The translations under genes were made by a program, and so were the position numbers. The notes under the pieces are model-generated. The model was not told the DNA's origin. It saw nothing but the letters and a program-made list of their open reading frames with translations, and made no database searches. A DNA stretch of 64,000 nt from CAYVBW01 sp964588685 (GTDB taxonomy: Bacteria > Patescibacteriota > Microgenomatia > UBA1400 > PJMF01). Below, piece after piece: positions 8,660-17,203 of the stretch. Each line of letters begins with the position of its first letter. Within the stretch, counting starts at the first letter, position 1. Location: contig CAZPQG010000001.1 of assembly GCA_964588685.1 (NCBI GenBank), positions 1 to 64,000 of the forward strand, read 5' to 3'.

Positions 8660-9041
8660 ACATTCCTCTTTTCACAAGCAGTTACTCAAATACTTAACAG
8701 CCTTTTTGCCCGCTGCAGCCTGGGCCGGACTAATTTTTCTTTTTTCTTCCCAAGAAATACTGCCTTCATTATCCTTATCAACAGCTGATTTTATTTTTAA
8801 AAAAACTGCTCATATTGTAGTGTATGCCGTGTTATATTTTCTCATCATTAGAGGCCTGGCTCAATTAAACTACAAATTTAACTATATCTGGTTTAAAGCT
8901 TTTTTAATATGCATTGCCTATGCCGTATTTGATGAAATACATCAATCCACGGTACCGGGTAGAACTGCTGCCGTGACCGACGTTGCTTTTGACTCATTAG
9001 GAGCCGGTTTAGTAATTTTGTATAAATTTAATTTAATTTAG
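8649..9041 (+). CDS. VanZ-like family membrane protein
   Basis: 130 aa from the ATG at 8649. A TTG at 8631 would add six residues and is less likely. Three to four hydrophobic helices are visible, with the family signature FDEIHQSTVPGR followed by DVAFDSLGAGL. VanZ itself gives low-level teicoplanin resistance, but most VanZ-like proteins in the family have no known function. The start lies within the end of the preceding small membrane protein gene, so the two form an operon. Confidence 0.88.
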   Translation: MVAKHSSFHKQLLKYLTAFLPAAAWAGLIFLFSSQEILPSLSLSTADFIFKKTAHIVVYAVLYFLIIRGLAQLNYKFNYIWFKAFLICIAYAVFDEIHQSTVPGRTAAVTDVAFDSLGAGLVILYKFNLI

Positions 9042-9222
9042 CAGGTGAAAACAGGCCTTCACTTGCCATAAAATAATGAGAAAATAATGATGGGCGGCTT
9101 TGCAGCACCGGTTTGTAAACAAGCTTTAAAAACAGTTGATAAAATAAGTTTTAGAAAAGCTGCAATAAAAAAGCTATTACACTAGATACTAAACAGCAAG
9201 TATTGTATACTCAAATACTCAT

Positions 9223-9285
9223 TGGCTTAGTGGCTTAGTTGTTTAAAAACAGCATTTGGCCAAGTTTAAAAACAGCACTGGCCAA
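9223..9285. repeat. Two adjacent short tandem duplications
   Basis: TGGCTTAG is repeated at 9223-9238, and a 22-23-bp unit starting GTTTAAAAACAGCA is repeated at 9241-9285 with a one-base length difference and a substitution. It lies in noncoding DNA upstream of the HU gene. Confidence 0.8.
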
Positions 9286-9364
9286 GCTATTTAAAGCTAG
9301 GATTAAAATTTAACAACCTATACACATTCATATTTAAAACCAGGCTCGTGCTTAAAAATAATGC

Positions 9365-9392
9365 TTGACTTGATCCATCAAACTAATACACT
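9365..9392 (+). promoter_or_regulatory. Candidate promoter of the HU gene
   Basis: A TTGACT -35 (9365-9370, 5/6 match) and a TACACT -10 (9387-9392, 4/6) are separated by 16 bp. The palindrome TTGAT-CC-ATCAA lies across the -35/spacer junction and could be an operator. A second TATAAT without a good -35 is at 9416-9421, about 40 bp before the ATG. Confidence 0.4.
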
Positions 9393-9462
9393 AAACATCA
9401 CAAATATTAATATAGTATAATCAATATAATATTATTAAAAATAAAAAGTTAAAAAGAAAATT

Positions 9463-9738
9463 ATGACTAAAACTCAACTGATCGACATTGTTGCTAAAAA
9501 AGCACATTTACCAAAAACAGCTGCTAAAGAAGCGGTTAATACAGTTTTTGATGAAATTAGCCGCTCTTTAATCAAAGGCGACAAGGTGGTTGTTTCAGGT
9601 TTTGGCACTTTTTATGTAAACAAAGTTGATGATAAATTAGTTGTTCCTTTTGGCAACGAAGATAAAAAGAAGGTGGTAAAAGCCCATCGAGTGGTTAACT
9701 TCAGAGTCGGCAAACCTCTTAGAGAAGAAGTCTGGTAA
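9463..9738 (+). CDS. HU/IHF family DNA-binding protein
   Basis: 91 aa, normal HU length. HU proteins dimerise, bend DNA and compact the nucleoid. The helical N-terminal half (MTKTQLIDIVAKKA) and the VVVSGFGTFYV strand match the family. The DNA-binding arm is divergent: the usual GRNPxTG with its intercalating proline is replaced by a VVPFGNEDKKK-type stretch. The protein ends FRVGKPLREEVW. It is a single + strand gene convergent with the ribosomal rpsI operon end. HU rather than IHF is assumed because no partner gene is visible. Confidence 0.93.
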   Translation: MTKTQLIDIVAKKAHLPKTAAKEAVNTVFDEISRSLIKGDKVVVSGFGTFYVNKVDDKLVVPFGNEDKKKVVKAHRVVNFRVGKPLREEVW

Positions 9739-9909
9739 TTGCTGTAAAAATTTTAAAAACTCCATAACTTTTGATAGCTTTTAATCAGCCGGGCAAGAGC
9801 TGCCAAATAGCGGCAACGGTTGCTGACTAGTTATATGGAGACTAGTTTACGGAAATAAATTCTGAAAGTCTGTTTATACTGTGCAGCTAGCGGCGGTATA
9901 CAATTAGAA

Positions 9910-10407
9910 TTATCTTTTGGGAGACTGTCTTTTGCGTCTAGCTTTTCCGCCTCTACCTGGTTTGCGAGTTTCCTTCATGCGGTAATCGCGAGTCAGCAAG
10001 CCTTTTTCTTTAAGAAAAGATCTAGTTTTAGGGTCAAATTCCTCTAAAGCTCTGGCTAAACCGTGGCGCACAGCATCAAGTTGAGCTGATTTGCCTGAAC
10101 CTGAAACGTGCACTGTAACAGCAAAATCATCTTCTGTTTTGGTAACAACAAAAGGCTCATTAAATTTAATAGCAGCAAGGGGAATACCTGAAAAATAGTC
10201 TGCCGCCAGCTGATCGTTTACAATAAAATCACCCTCTTCCTGATAAATTCTTACTCTGGCCACTGCCACTTTGCGGCGGCCAATACCCTCTGTATATTCA
10301 CCTTGAGGATAATTAAGATTGGCTCCTTTTTTAGGATTATTTTTACTATTGCTGCCATTTCTTTTAGCTGCTTTCACTGCTTTGGTAATCTGTTGTTGAT
10401 GTTTCAT
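9910..10407 (-). CDS. rpsI: 30S ribosomal protein uS9
   Basis: 165 aa against about 130 in most bacteria, owing to a basic N-terminal extension of about 35 residues. The core begins YTEGIGRRKVAVARVRI, and the C-terminus carries the basic tail (GRGGKARRKRQSPKR) that reaches the decoding region P-site tRNA. It is the last gene of the long ribosomal block and lies 4 bp after rplM, the usual L13-S9 pair. Confidence 0.97.
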   Translation of the reverse strand: MKHQQQITKAVKAAKRNGSNSKNNPKKGANLNYPQGEYTEGIGRRKVAVARVRIYQEEGDFIVNDQLAADYFSGIPLAAIKFNEPFVVTKTEDDFAVTVHVSGSGKSAQLDAVRHGLARALEEFDPKTRSFLKEKGLLTRDYRMKETRKPGRGGKARRKRQSPKR

Positions 10408-10411
10408 ATAT

Positions 10412-10843
10412 TTAACTATTTTTACTAAATTTATCTTGATGTGGATGTTCTGCCAAAGGATAAACCTTTAAGCGAGACATTCTTGGTTTACGGAATTTAT
10501 TTTTAGGCAGCATATTTTTAACAGCTCTGATAATGATCATCTCAGGGTTTTGCTGAGCTAAATCTTTATAAGAAATCTCTTTCATCCCTCCGGGATAGCC
10601 GGACACACGATAGTACTTTTTTTTATTTTCTTTACCCCTAGTCACGGCCACCTTTTTAGCATTAGTTACTACCACAAAATCTCCAGCATCAACATGAGCA
10701 GTATAAGTTGGTTTGTTTTTACCAATCAAAAGCTGCGCAATTTTGGTAGCTGTTCTTCCCAGGATCTGATTTTCCACATCAACCAAATGCCACTGTCTTT
10801 TGACATCTTCTTTGCGCTGAACAAAAGTTTTATGTGTTTTCAT
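10412..10843 (-). CDS. rplM: 50S ribosomal protein uL13
   Basis: 143 aa, typical length. Family segments WHLVDVENQILGRTATKIAQLL, the GDFVVVTNAKKVAVTRG strand and AVKNMLPKNKFRKPRMSRLKVYPLAEHPH are present. An early-assembly protein of the large subunit. It is immediately upstream of rpsI and downstream of rplQ; the rplQ-rplM-rpsI order is common in bacteria. Confidence 0.97.
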   Translation of the reverse strand: MKTHKTFVQRKEDVKRQWHLVDVENQILGRTATKIAQLLIGKNKPTYTAHVDAGDFVVVTNAKKVAVTRGKENKKKYYRVSGYPGGMKEISYKDLAQQNPEMIIIRAVKNMLPKNKFRKPRMSRLKVYPLAEHPHQDKFSKNS

Positions 10844-10860
10844 AATTAAATTATTTTTCC

Positions 10861-11253
10861 TTACTTATCTGCCGGTTTAAAAGTACCTAAATTTTCCGGT
10901 TTATTGATTAATTCAACTTTAAACAGTTTTGCATTGTCACCTCTTCTAACGCCAACCTCTTGGATAGTGGTGAAGCCTGAATTTCTGTCTTGCATCACTG
11001 GCGCAATTTTATCAATTAAAGCATTGACTATCTCTCTTTTCCCAAAAAACTCGTGCAATTTTCTCCGACTGTGCACTGTATTTTTTTTAGCTTGATTAAT
11101 CAAAATATCAGCCTGCCGCTTCACTTCTTTGGCTTGACCTCGACTGACTGTAATTTTGCCATGCAAAAACAAACTACGCAGTAAATTACGTAATAAGGCT
11201 TTACGGTGAGCCGTCTTGCGGCCTAGTTTTCTTTTTTTAATTCGATGTCTCAT
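10861..11253 (-). CDS. rplQ: 50S ribosomal protein bL17
   Basis: 130 aa. It starts MRHRIKKRKLGRKTAHRKALLRNL, the strongly conserved bL17 N-terminus, and lies near the peptide exit tunnel in the large subunit. It follows rpoA directly, as in the classical alpha operon. The C-terminus is ordinary (LINKPENLGTFKPADK). Confidence 0.97.
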   Translation of the reverse strand: MRHRIKKRKLGRKTAHRKALLRNLLRSLFLHGKITVSRGQAKEVKRQADILINQAKKNTVHSRRKLHEFFGKREIVNALIDKIAPVMQDRNSGFTTIQEVGVRRGDNAKLFKVELINKPENLGTFKPADK

Positions 11254-11308
11254 AATTACAATAAGTCACTATCAATTAATTAAATGAGTCTCGGCTCCTT
11301 AAAGCTGC

Positions 11309-12256
11309 TTATTCTTCTTGAAACGAGACTCCTTTTTTCTCTAAAGCTTCCGCAATCACTTCCAAACTTTTTTCTCCAATATTTTTCACTTTGCCGACCT
11401 CATCTTTTTCTGCTTCCACTAAATCTCTTACATTTTGGAAACCGCCTCTGCGCAAAGCATTAGCTATTCTAGTCGGAAGATCAAGTTCTTCTACAGTTAA
11501 CCGTAATATTTCGGCATCTTGAGGACTCAATTTTTCTTCCTCTTCTTCTTCCTCAATAATGACAGGGTCATAAACTTGCTTAAACTGCTTAACTAAAATC
11601 TTTGCCGCCTGCTCCAAAGCTTCTCTAGGCGTAATGGTGCCGTTAGTTTTTAAATCAATTGACAATTGATCATAATCAGTTCTGCGGCCAACACGAGTGG
11701 ACTCAACTTTATATGAAACATTGAGCACCGGTGAAAAAATAGCGTCAACCAACAACTCTCCAATGTCTTTTTCAGGTACCACCTCTCCGGTTCGATAACC
11801 TAAACCTGTTTCTAAAGTTAATTCTGCATTTAAAACTGCCCCTTCGCCTAGAGCAGCTATGTGCTGATCCGGATTGACAATAGCGAACCCGGCTTCGCAT
11901 TTAATATCTTCGGCTGTAACTTCTCCGGGGCCTTTCATTTCTAAATGGGCCACCCCTTCACCGTCTGTATCGGCCTTAACCCTCACTTCTTTTAAATTCA
12001 GTAAAAACTCAACCATATCTTCTTTCACACCCTCAATTGTTGAAAATTGGTGCTGCACTTTATCAAATTTAACCGAAACAATTGCAGCGCCGGACAATGA
12101 GTTCAGCAAGACTCTTCTTAAAGCATTACCCAAAGTATGACCGTAGCCATTTTCTAAAGGCTTTAAAGTTAATAAAGAATGATTGGACGCTAACTTTTCT
12201 TCGTCAATCGTAAAGATTGGATTAAAAAAAGTGTTTTGTGCTTGATCTGCTTTCAT
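11309..12256 (-). CDS. rpoA: DNA-directed RNA polymerase alpha subunit
   Basis: 315 aa. The N-terminal domain (residues 1-230, with the LENGYGHTLGNALRRVLLNSL assembly motif) dimerises and holds beta and beta'. A very acidic linker (IIEEEEEEEKLSP) leads to the C-terminal domain with its helix-hairpin-helix (LPTRIANALRRGGF ... VKNIGEKSLEVI) that contacts DNA and activators. I use the ATG at 12256 because AAAGGAG stands 6 nt before it. The frame is open 13 codons further upstream but without family similarity. It lies between rpsD and rplQ in the alpha operon. Confidence 0.97.
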   Translation of the reverse strand: MKADQAQNTFFNPIFTIDEEKLASNHSLLTLKPLENGYGHTLGNALRRVLLNSLSGAAIVSVKFDKVQHQFSTIEGVKEDMVEFLLNLKEVRVKADTDGEGVAHLEMKGPGEVTAEDIKCEAGFAIVNPDQHIAALGEGAVLNAELTLETGLGYRTGEVVPEKDIGELLVDAIFSPVLNVSYKVESTRVGRRTDYDQLSIDLKTNGTITPREALEQAAKILVKQFKQVYDPVIIEEEEEEEKLSPQDAEILRLTVEELDLPTRIANALRRGGFQNVRDLVEAEKDEVGKVKNIGEKSLEVIAEALEKKGVSFQEE

Positions 12257-12352
12257 AATTTTTTCTCCTTTGTTTCTCCTCCCTTGCCAGGGCAAGGAAT
12301 CCGTTTCCAGATAATTAATAAGTTAAAAAACAAAACTAATTGACCAAACTAA

Positions 12353-12961
12353 TTAACGACTGTAGTACTCTACAACTAATTGTTCATCAATGGTGCCGTC
12401 AATCTCATCACGCTCAGGAAATCTTAAGACCTTGGCTAGATTATGTTTTCTTTCCAACCACTCAGATACTTCATAGCCTTCATTATTAAAAACTGTTGCT
12501 ACAGCCGGAATATTAGTAGATGACTTCTTTAACTCGACAACATCATCCTTTTTCACCAAATAAGAAGGAATGTTCATCTTTTTATCATTAACTTTAACAT
12601 GACTGTGGCTCACCAGCTGCCTGGCTGCAGCCCTAGTCGGTGCCCAGCCTAAACGATAAACCACATTATCCAGTCTTCTTTCCAGTAACACCAAAAGAGC
12701 TAAGCCTGTGCCTAAAGAGCTTTTCTCAGCCTTCTTGTATGTCTTTTTCAGCTGTTTTTCCAAAATGCCGTAGATATACTTAATTTTCTGTTTTTCCTTC
12801 AGCTGCACACCATAGTCTGACAAGCGGCGCGATCTCTTATGACCATGCTGCCCGGGCGGAATATTAATCCGCTTAGCTGTCTTTAAAGCATTAGTCTTTA
12901 AACCAAGATCTTCACCTATTCTTCTCTGTAATCGTTGTTTTGGACCCGTGTATCTAGCCAT
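12353..12961 (-). CDS. rpsD: 30S ribosomal protein uS4
   Basis: 202 aa. The N-terminus MARYTGPKQRLQRRIGEDLG lacks the zinc-binding cysteines, so this is the zinc-free form. An S4 RNA-binding domain follows (RRLDNVVYRLGWAPTRAAARQLVSHSHVKVN). uS4 nucleates assembly of the small-subunit body and in many bacteria represses the alpha operon by binding its mRNA. It keeps the standard place between rpsK and rpoA. Confidence 0.97.
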   Translation of the reverse strand: MARYTGPKQRLQRRIGEDLGLKTNALKTAKRINIPPGQHGHKRSRRLSDYGVQLKEKQKIKYIYGILEKQLKKTYKKAEKSSLGTGLALLVLLERRLDNVVYRLGWAPTRAAARQLVSHSHVKVNDKKMNIPSYLVKKDDVVELKKSSTNIPAVATVFNNEGYEVSEWLERKHNLAKVLRFPERDEIDGTIDEQLVVEYYSR

Positions 12962-13028
12962 AATATTGTTTTGTTATCTGTTGCTATTAAATATTATTAA
13001 TTTATTTTTTATTTTTTAGTCTTTAATC

Positions 13029-13409
13029 TTAATTTCTTTCTTTTCTAGGCCTGGTACCATTGTGAGGCACCGGTGTCATATCTGCAATTAAAGTCACATT
13101 AACGCCTTTGTTGCGCAGTGTTCTCAGCACAACATTTCGTCCCGGACCCGGCCCTTTTATATAAACTTCAGCTCCCTTTAAACCAAGATTTAATGCCTTG
13201 TTAATCGCATTGGTCACAGCCACTCGTGCCGCATACGAGGTAGATTTTCTGGACCCTTTAAACCCGGCCCTGCCCGTACTTGACCAAGCAATAACATTGC
13301 CTTCTAAATCAGTAATAGTGACCAAAGTGTTGTTAAAAGTAGCATTAACATAAATTTTTGCCTGCGGCACTACTTTTTTATTTTGGTTTTTTTTCGAATA
13401 TTTTGCCAT
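13029..13409 (-). CDS. rpsK: 30S ribosomal protein uS11
   Basis: 126 aa. Family segments IYVNATFNNTLVTITDLEGNVIAWSS, GFKGSRKSTSYAA and the RNA-binding KGPGPGRNVVLRTL are intact, with a C-terminus (MTPVPHNGTRPRKERN) close to the usual one. It sits in the platform of the small subunit beside uS7 and lies between rpsM and rpsD. Confidence 0.97.
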   Translation of the reverse strand: MAKYSKKNQNKKVVPQAKIYVNATFNNTLVTITDLEGNVIAWSSTGRAGFKGSRKSTSYAARVAVTNAINKALNLGLKGAEVYIKGPGPGRNVVLRTLRNKGVNVTLIADMTPVPHNGTRPRKERN

Positions 13410-13505
13410 AAATGATTAATGAATTATTTTTTTAAATTTAAAATTAAAGTTCAAGAGTTAATAAGGCTAACTCAAACAACTTTTAATTTCAGCTTTTGAC
13501 AGCTT

Positions 13506-13901
13506 TTAGTCTTCGTCGCGATCTCCTGCTTCTATCTCTTTAGTAATAGCTCCTACTGTCTTTCTTTTACCCTTTCGAGTACGCGCATTAGTTCTGGTTC
13601 GCTGGCCTCTTACAGGCAAACCTGCAATATGGCGCAGCCCGCGATAAGCTTTAATTCTTTTTAAACGATTAATATTATCGTTCACCTGTCTTCTTAAACC
13701 TCCCTCAATAACATAATCTTCCAGCAATTTCTGCAAAGTTTGAATCTCTTGACCGGTTAAATCTTCGGCTCTTTTATCACGATCAATCTTTGCTTGATCA
13801 GTAATCTTCTGTGCTCGACTTAAACCAATGCCGTAAATATAAGTCAAGGCATAAGGAACTTTTTTATCTTCTGGTATGTTTTTTCCTGCTATTCTTGGCA
13901 T
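13506..13901 (-). CDS. rpsM: 30S ribosomal protein uS13
   Basis: 131 aa. It starts MPRIAGKNIPEDKKVPYALTYIYGIG and keeps the HIAGLPVRGQRTRTNARTRKG motif that contacts P-site tRNA in the head of the small subunit. The end has an acidic addition (TKEIEAGDRDED) beyond the normal basic tail. rpmJ precedes it by 7 bp. Confidence 0.97.
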   Translation of the reverse strand: MPRIAGKNIPEDKKVPYALTYIYGIGLSRAQKITDQAKIDRDKRAEDLTGQEIQTLQKLLEDYVIEGGLRRQVNDNINRLKRIKAYRGLRHIAGLPVRGQRTRTNARTRKGKRKTVGAITKEIEAGDRDED

Positions 13902-13908
13902 AATTCAA

Positions 13909-14022
13909 TTATCCTTGTCTTTGTTTATGTTTAGGGTTTTCGCAAATAACGTACACCGTGCCTCTACGTCTAACAATTTTGCACTTTGAACATTTCTTTT
14001 TAACTGACGGGCTAACTTTCAT
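13909..14022 (-). CDS. rpmJ: 50S ribosomal protein bL36
   Basis: 37 aa, found by translating the spacer between infA and rpsM. It begins MKVSPSVKKKCSKCKIVRRR and ends HKQRQG. The zinc ligands C11, C14, C27 and H32 are all present, so this is the zinc-binding form. It lies 2 bp after the infA stop and 7 bp before rpsM, exactly where rpmJ is found in most spc/alpha operons. Confidence 0.95.
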   Translation of the reverse strand: MKVSPSVKKKCSKCKIVRRRGTVYVICENPKHKQRQG

Positions 14023-14024
14023 GA

Positions 14025-14357
14025 TTAAAATTCTTTCTTAATATTCTTATTAGTAGAACGATAAATAATCTTGCATTTTCCTAAATCGTATTTTGAAACA
14101 TAGGCTTTAACAATATCTCCGGGCATTACCCGAATGCGATAGAGCCTCATTTTACCCGATAATGTACCTAGCAAAACTTTGCCCTCTAAGGCCTCAACCT
14201 GACTATCAGTCACTTTTATTCTAAACGTAGTATTGGGGAGGCACTTTTCTACCTCGCCATAAATCATGAATCGATCTTTAGACTGATCTTTACCTGCAGT
14301 CGAATCATCTTGACGTTTTTCTTTAGCTGATTGTTTATGCTGTTGAACTTTACCCAT
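14025..14357 (-). CDS. infA: Translation initiation factor IF-1
   Basis: 110 aa, compared with the usual ~72. The OB-fold core starts near residue 31 (MIYGEVEKCLPNTTFRIKV) and includes GTLSGKMRLYRIRVMPGDIV and the YDLGKCKIIYR end. IF-1 binds the A site during initiation. The first 30 residues are hydrophilic and Lys/Gln/Asp-rich. Either this is a real extension, or translation starts at Met31 at 14267. The context (adk, infA, rpmJ) supports the identity; the map gene often found before infA is absent. Confidence 0.93.
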   Translation of the reverse strand: MGKVQQHKQSAKEKRQDDSTAGKDQSKDRFMIYGEVEKCLPNTTFRIKVTDSQVEALEGKVLLGTLSGKMRLYRIRVMPGDIVKAYVSKYDLGKCKIIYRSTNKNIKKEF

Positions 14358-14366
14358 AAATAATAC

Positions 14367-14402
14367 TATCTACTTAATGTTATTGCTTTTTATCTACTTA
14401 AT
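14367..14402. repeat. 12-bp direct repeat upstream of infA
   Basis: TATCTACTTAAT occurs at 14367-14378 and again at 14391-14402 (period 24) in the adk-infA spacer. Confidence 0.7.
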
Positions 14403-14533
14403 TTGTAACTAATATTTAATTAACTTTTAAGGCTAATTTAATACGCTTTTAATGCGCAACGAACGGCTAATTATATCAAATCTATACTCTTTTTCCAGGT
14501 CTAGTCGATAATAAGCACTCTTGTTGACTAAAA

Positions 14534-15106
14534 TTAATTGTTATTCTGATTGCTTTTGAGTGCGCCTTTCTTTTTAAGTTTAGTCATAATTTCGTTAAAA
14601 ACTTCTTTAACTTCTTGCTCGCCGTCAACTGTAATGAGCTGGTCTCTTTTCTCATAAAAATCTAATACGCCGGTAGTAGCTTCATGAAATAACTGAATTC
14701 TTCTACGAATAGCTCGCAGTGTTTCATCTTCTCGATTATCATCTCGTCCGGAAATTCTCCATAAAGCTTCTTTATCTGAAACATCAATAAAAATTACCTG
14801 CTCTGAACCATCGGAAAAAGCTTTCGCTTGGGGCAGAGTCCGAGGAAAGCCGTCTATAATAAACCCATTTCTGTATTCCGGTTTTTTTAAATATTCACTC
14901 ACAATTTCTATTGTTTTATCATCATCAACCAAGACTCCGGCGTTCAGCGTTTCTTTTAACCATCTGCCCAATTTAGTTCTGCTTTTAGCTATTTGACGGA
15001 AAATATGGCCGGAAGATAAATAGGGAATGCCTAACTCTTTTGAGAGCAGCTTACCCTGAGTTGATTTACCGGCACCCTGAACCCCGATGAGTACATATCT
15101 TTTCAT
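14534..15106 (-). CDS. adk: Adenylate kinase
   Basis: 190 aa. It interconverts ATP + AMP and 2 ADP. The P-loop GVQGAGKST lies at residues 8-16, the AMP-binding FIIDGFPRT in the middle and the RDDNREDETLRAIRRRI segment towards the end. The LID is the short version without the four-cysteine zinc site. It stands between secY and infA, its classical spc-operon position. The C-terminal KKKGALKSNQNNN is an unstructured tail. Confidence 0.96.
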   Translation of the reverse strand: MKRYVLIGVQGAGKSTQGKLLSKELGIPYLSSGHIFRQIAKSRTKLGRWLKETLNAGVLVDDDKTIEIVSEYLKKPEYRNGFIIDGFPRTLPQAKAFSDGSEQVIFIDVSDKEALWRISGRDDNREDETLRAIRRRIQLFHEATTGVLDFYEKRDQLITVDGEQEVKEVFNEIMTKLKKKGALKSNQNNN

Positions 15107-15268
15107 ATTGTTTTAGTTAAATTAATATTTTTTTAACGTTTTAATTTTAATAAGTTGTTTTAACTCTCGAGTTTATTATTTTATTTTTTTTAGTTATCTT
15201 GAACAACTATTAAACCACCATTAAACAAATGCATCCGATTAACTCTTTTTTTCAGATTTAATTAAATA

Positions 15269-16555
15269 TTAAGTATATTGATCATAATCTTGACCCACCA
15301 ACTGACTTTCTACTTGCTTGGATGTTTCAAGAATCACAGACACGACAATTAAAACACTGGTGCCTCCAATAGCTAAAGCCTGAACATCGGTTAGTGCCTG
15401 AGCAATCAACGGCAATAAAGCAATTACTCCTAAAAATATAGCTCCAGCCAAAGTAACTCTGGTCACTACATATTCTAAAAATTTCTTAGTGGCTGTTCCG
15501 GGCCTAATACCGGGGATATAAGCGCCGCTTTTTTTAAGTTCTAAAGATAAATCGTCAGCATCAAAAAAAATCAGCGCTGAAAAAAAAGTAAAGACAAAAA
15601 CTAATATAAAGTAAAAAATCATATAAAAACCTGACGTTTGATCAAACCAAACCATTAAATTATTGCCTAATGCTGAAAGCCGTTCATGATCTAAAGAAGC
15701 TAAAATTTGCCCCACAAAAGCAGGCACCAGCATTAAAGATAAAGCGAAAATAATCGGCATTACTCCGGCCACATTAACTCTAATTGGCAAGTGCGTTTTT
15801 TGTCCGCCGAGCATCTGGCTGCCTCTCATTCTTTTTGCATACTGCACAATTACCTTGCGCACAGCCTCATTCATAAACACTACCAACCCAATCACAGCGC
15901 CAAATAAAGCTAAAAACATCAGCATTACTAAAAATTGCCGGCGCTGGACCACAAATGAAGCCTGAGCAATTGCAACCGGAATCTGACTAATAATTCCGGC
16001 CAATAAAATCATAGACACACCATTTCCTATCCCGTACTCACTAATAAGCTCGCCTATCCACAAGACAATCATAGCTCCGGCTACCAAACTGGAAATAACA
16101 GCAGCAATAGCTAAGGGATTAGTAGAAACCAATAGTTCCTGTGATTGCAGCAAAGCCACTACTGACACACTTTGAACGATAGCTAAAGGCACTGCAATAA
16201 AACGTGTGTATTGATTTACCTTGGCTTGTCCTGATTCGCCTTCTTTACGCAGCTCTTTAATTGAAGGGATAACCATACCAGCCAACTGCATAATTATCTG
16301 AGAAGTAATATAAGGATTAATACCTACAGCAGCTACTGAGAACCTGATTAAAGTACCGCCGGAAAAAAGATTAAGCAAACTTAAAAAGTCGCTGCCTAAA
16401 AATATCTCCTGAATCTGTTGAGTGTCAACAATTGGAACCGGAATATGTGCCAACACTCTAAAAATTAAAAAGCATAAGGCCGTAAACAAAAGCTTTTTTC
16501 TTACTTTTTTAGTAGACAATACTCTTTTGGTGGTTGCAATGATTTTTTTTAACAC
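15269..16555 (-). CDS. secY: Protein translocase subunit SecY
   Basis: 428 aa with ten hydrophobic segments, the pore of the Sec translocon in the cytoplasmic membrane. Visible hallmarks are FRVLAHIPVPIVD in helix 1, the plug region LNLFSGGTL, the ISEYGIGNGVSMI segment, the loop RMRGSQMLGGQKTHLPIRVNVAGVMPIIFA and the GIRPGTATKKFL loop that contacts ribosome and SecA. It lies between rplO and adk as usual. Confidence 0.97.
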   Translation of the reverse strand: MLKKIIATTKRVLSTKKVRKKLLFTALCFLIFRVLAHIPVPIVDTQQIQEIFLGSDFLSLLNLFSGGTLIRFSVAAVGINPYITSQIIMQLAGMVIPSIKELRKEGESGQAKVNQYTRFIAVPLAIVQSVSVVALLQSQELLVSTNPLAIAAVISSLVAGAMIVLWIGELISEYGIGNGVSMILLAGIISQIPVAIAQASFVVQRRQFLVMLMFLALFGAVIGLVVFMNEAVRKVIVQYAKRMRGSQMLGGQKTHLPIRVNVAGVMPIIFALSLMLVPAFVGQILASLDHERLSALGNNLMVWFDQTSGFYMIFYFILVFVFTFFSALIFFDADDLSLELKKSGAYIPGIRPGTATKKFLEYVVTRVTLAGAIFLGVIALLPLIAQALTDVQALAIGGTSVLIVVSVILETSKQVESQLVGQDYDQYT

Positions 16556-16702
16556 AAAAGTTTAAATAAGTTGCTTGACAAATTTTTATATTTCTTAACA
16601 AACAAAAAATTTTAAACAATATCTAAGACTAAAATTAATTTAAAAACTATTAACTTTCTCTTACTGGACTCTTTTTTGATGCGGCTGGTTCTTCTTTATT
16701 TC

Positions 16703-17182
16703 TTAATCTTCTTTATCTTCCTTGTTTTCTTCCTGTTCTTCAGCCTGCTCAATAGTACCGCCCAAAGAAGTAATGACTTCGGCTGCACCGGCAGAAACTT
16801 TTACTCCTTTCACTGTTACCTTCTTTTCCAAACGCCCTTTTTTAATTATTTTGGCCTCCTTAAAAGCAGGATCAATGATGCGATTTGCTTTCAATGTTTT
16901 TAAAGAAACGACATCAAAATCAAAAGCATTAATCTCATCTAAATTAAGCTCGGCAGTTTTCTCTCGTTCTTTGAATCTTCTTTTACCTCTAATCATAGGA
17001 AATTTTTTTGTAAACGGCAGCTGACCGCCTTCGAACCAAAGTGGAATTCTGTGGTTTGAGCGTGATTTTTGACCTTTCTGCCCTCTATTAGTAGTATGAC
17101 CGCCTTTACCGGAGCCATAACCTCGGCCTAATCTTTTCTTTTTCTTAGTAGTAGTTTTTTTAAGTTGATTTAATAAACTCAT
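16703..17182 (-). CDS. rplO: 50S ribosomal protein uL15
   Basis: 159 aa. The glycine-rich N-terminal segment (RLGRGYGSGKGGHTTNRGQKG) and IPLWFEGGQLPFTKKFP are typical. The C-terminus ends in an acidic tail (EQAEEQEENKEDKED) not usual for uL15. Only 21 bp separate it from rpsE, so there is no room for rpmD (uL30), which most bacteria carry here. Confidence 0.96.
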   Translation of the reverse strand: MSLLNQLKKTTTKKKKRLGRGYGSGKGGHTTNRGQKGQKSRSNHRIPLWFEGGQLPFTKKFPMIRGKRRFKEREKTAELNLDEINAFDFDVVSLKTLKANRIIDPAFKEAKIIKKGRLEKKVTVKGVKVSAGAAEVITSLGGTIEQAEEQEENKEDKED

Positions 17183-17203
17183 AATTTGCGTCTTTTTAAA
17201 ATT

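Larger units (their letters stand above)
9042..9462. other. Intergenic region upstream of the HU gene with short duplications
   Basis: 421 bp with no gene found. It contains two tandem copies of TGGCTTAG (9223-9238), then a 23-bp unit beginning GTTTAAAAACAGCA twice in tandem (9241-9263 and 9264-9285, ending TTTGGCCAA and CTGGCCAA). A promoter candidate for the HU gene is at 9365-9392. No terminator for the VanZ-like gene is evident. Confidence 0.6.
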
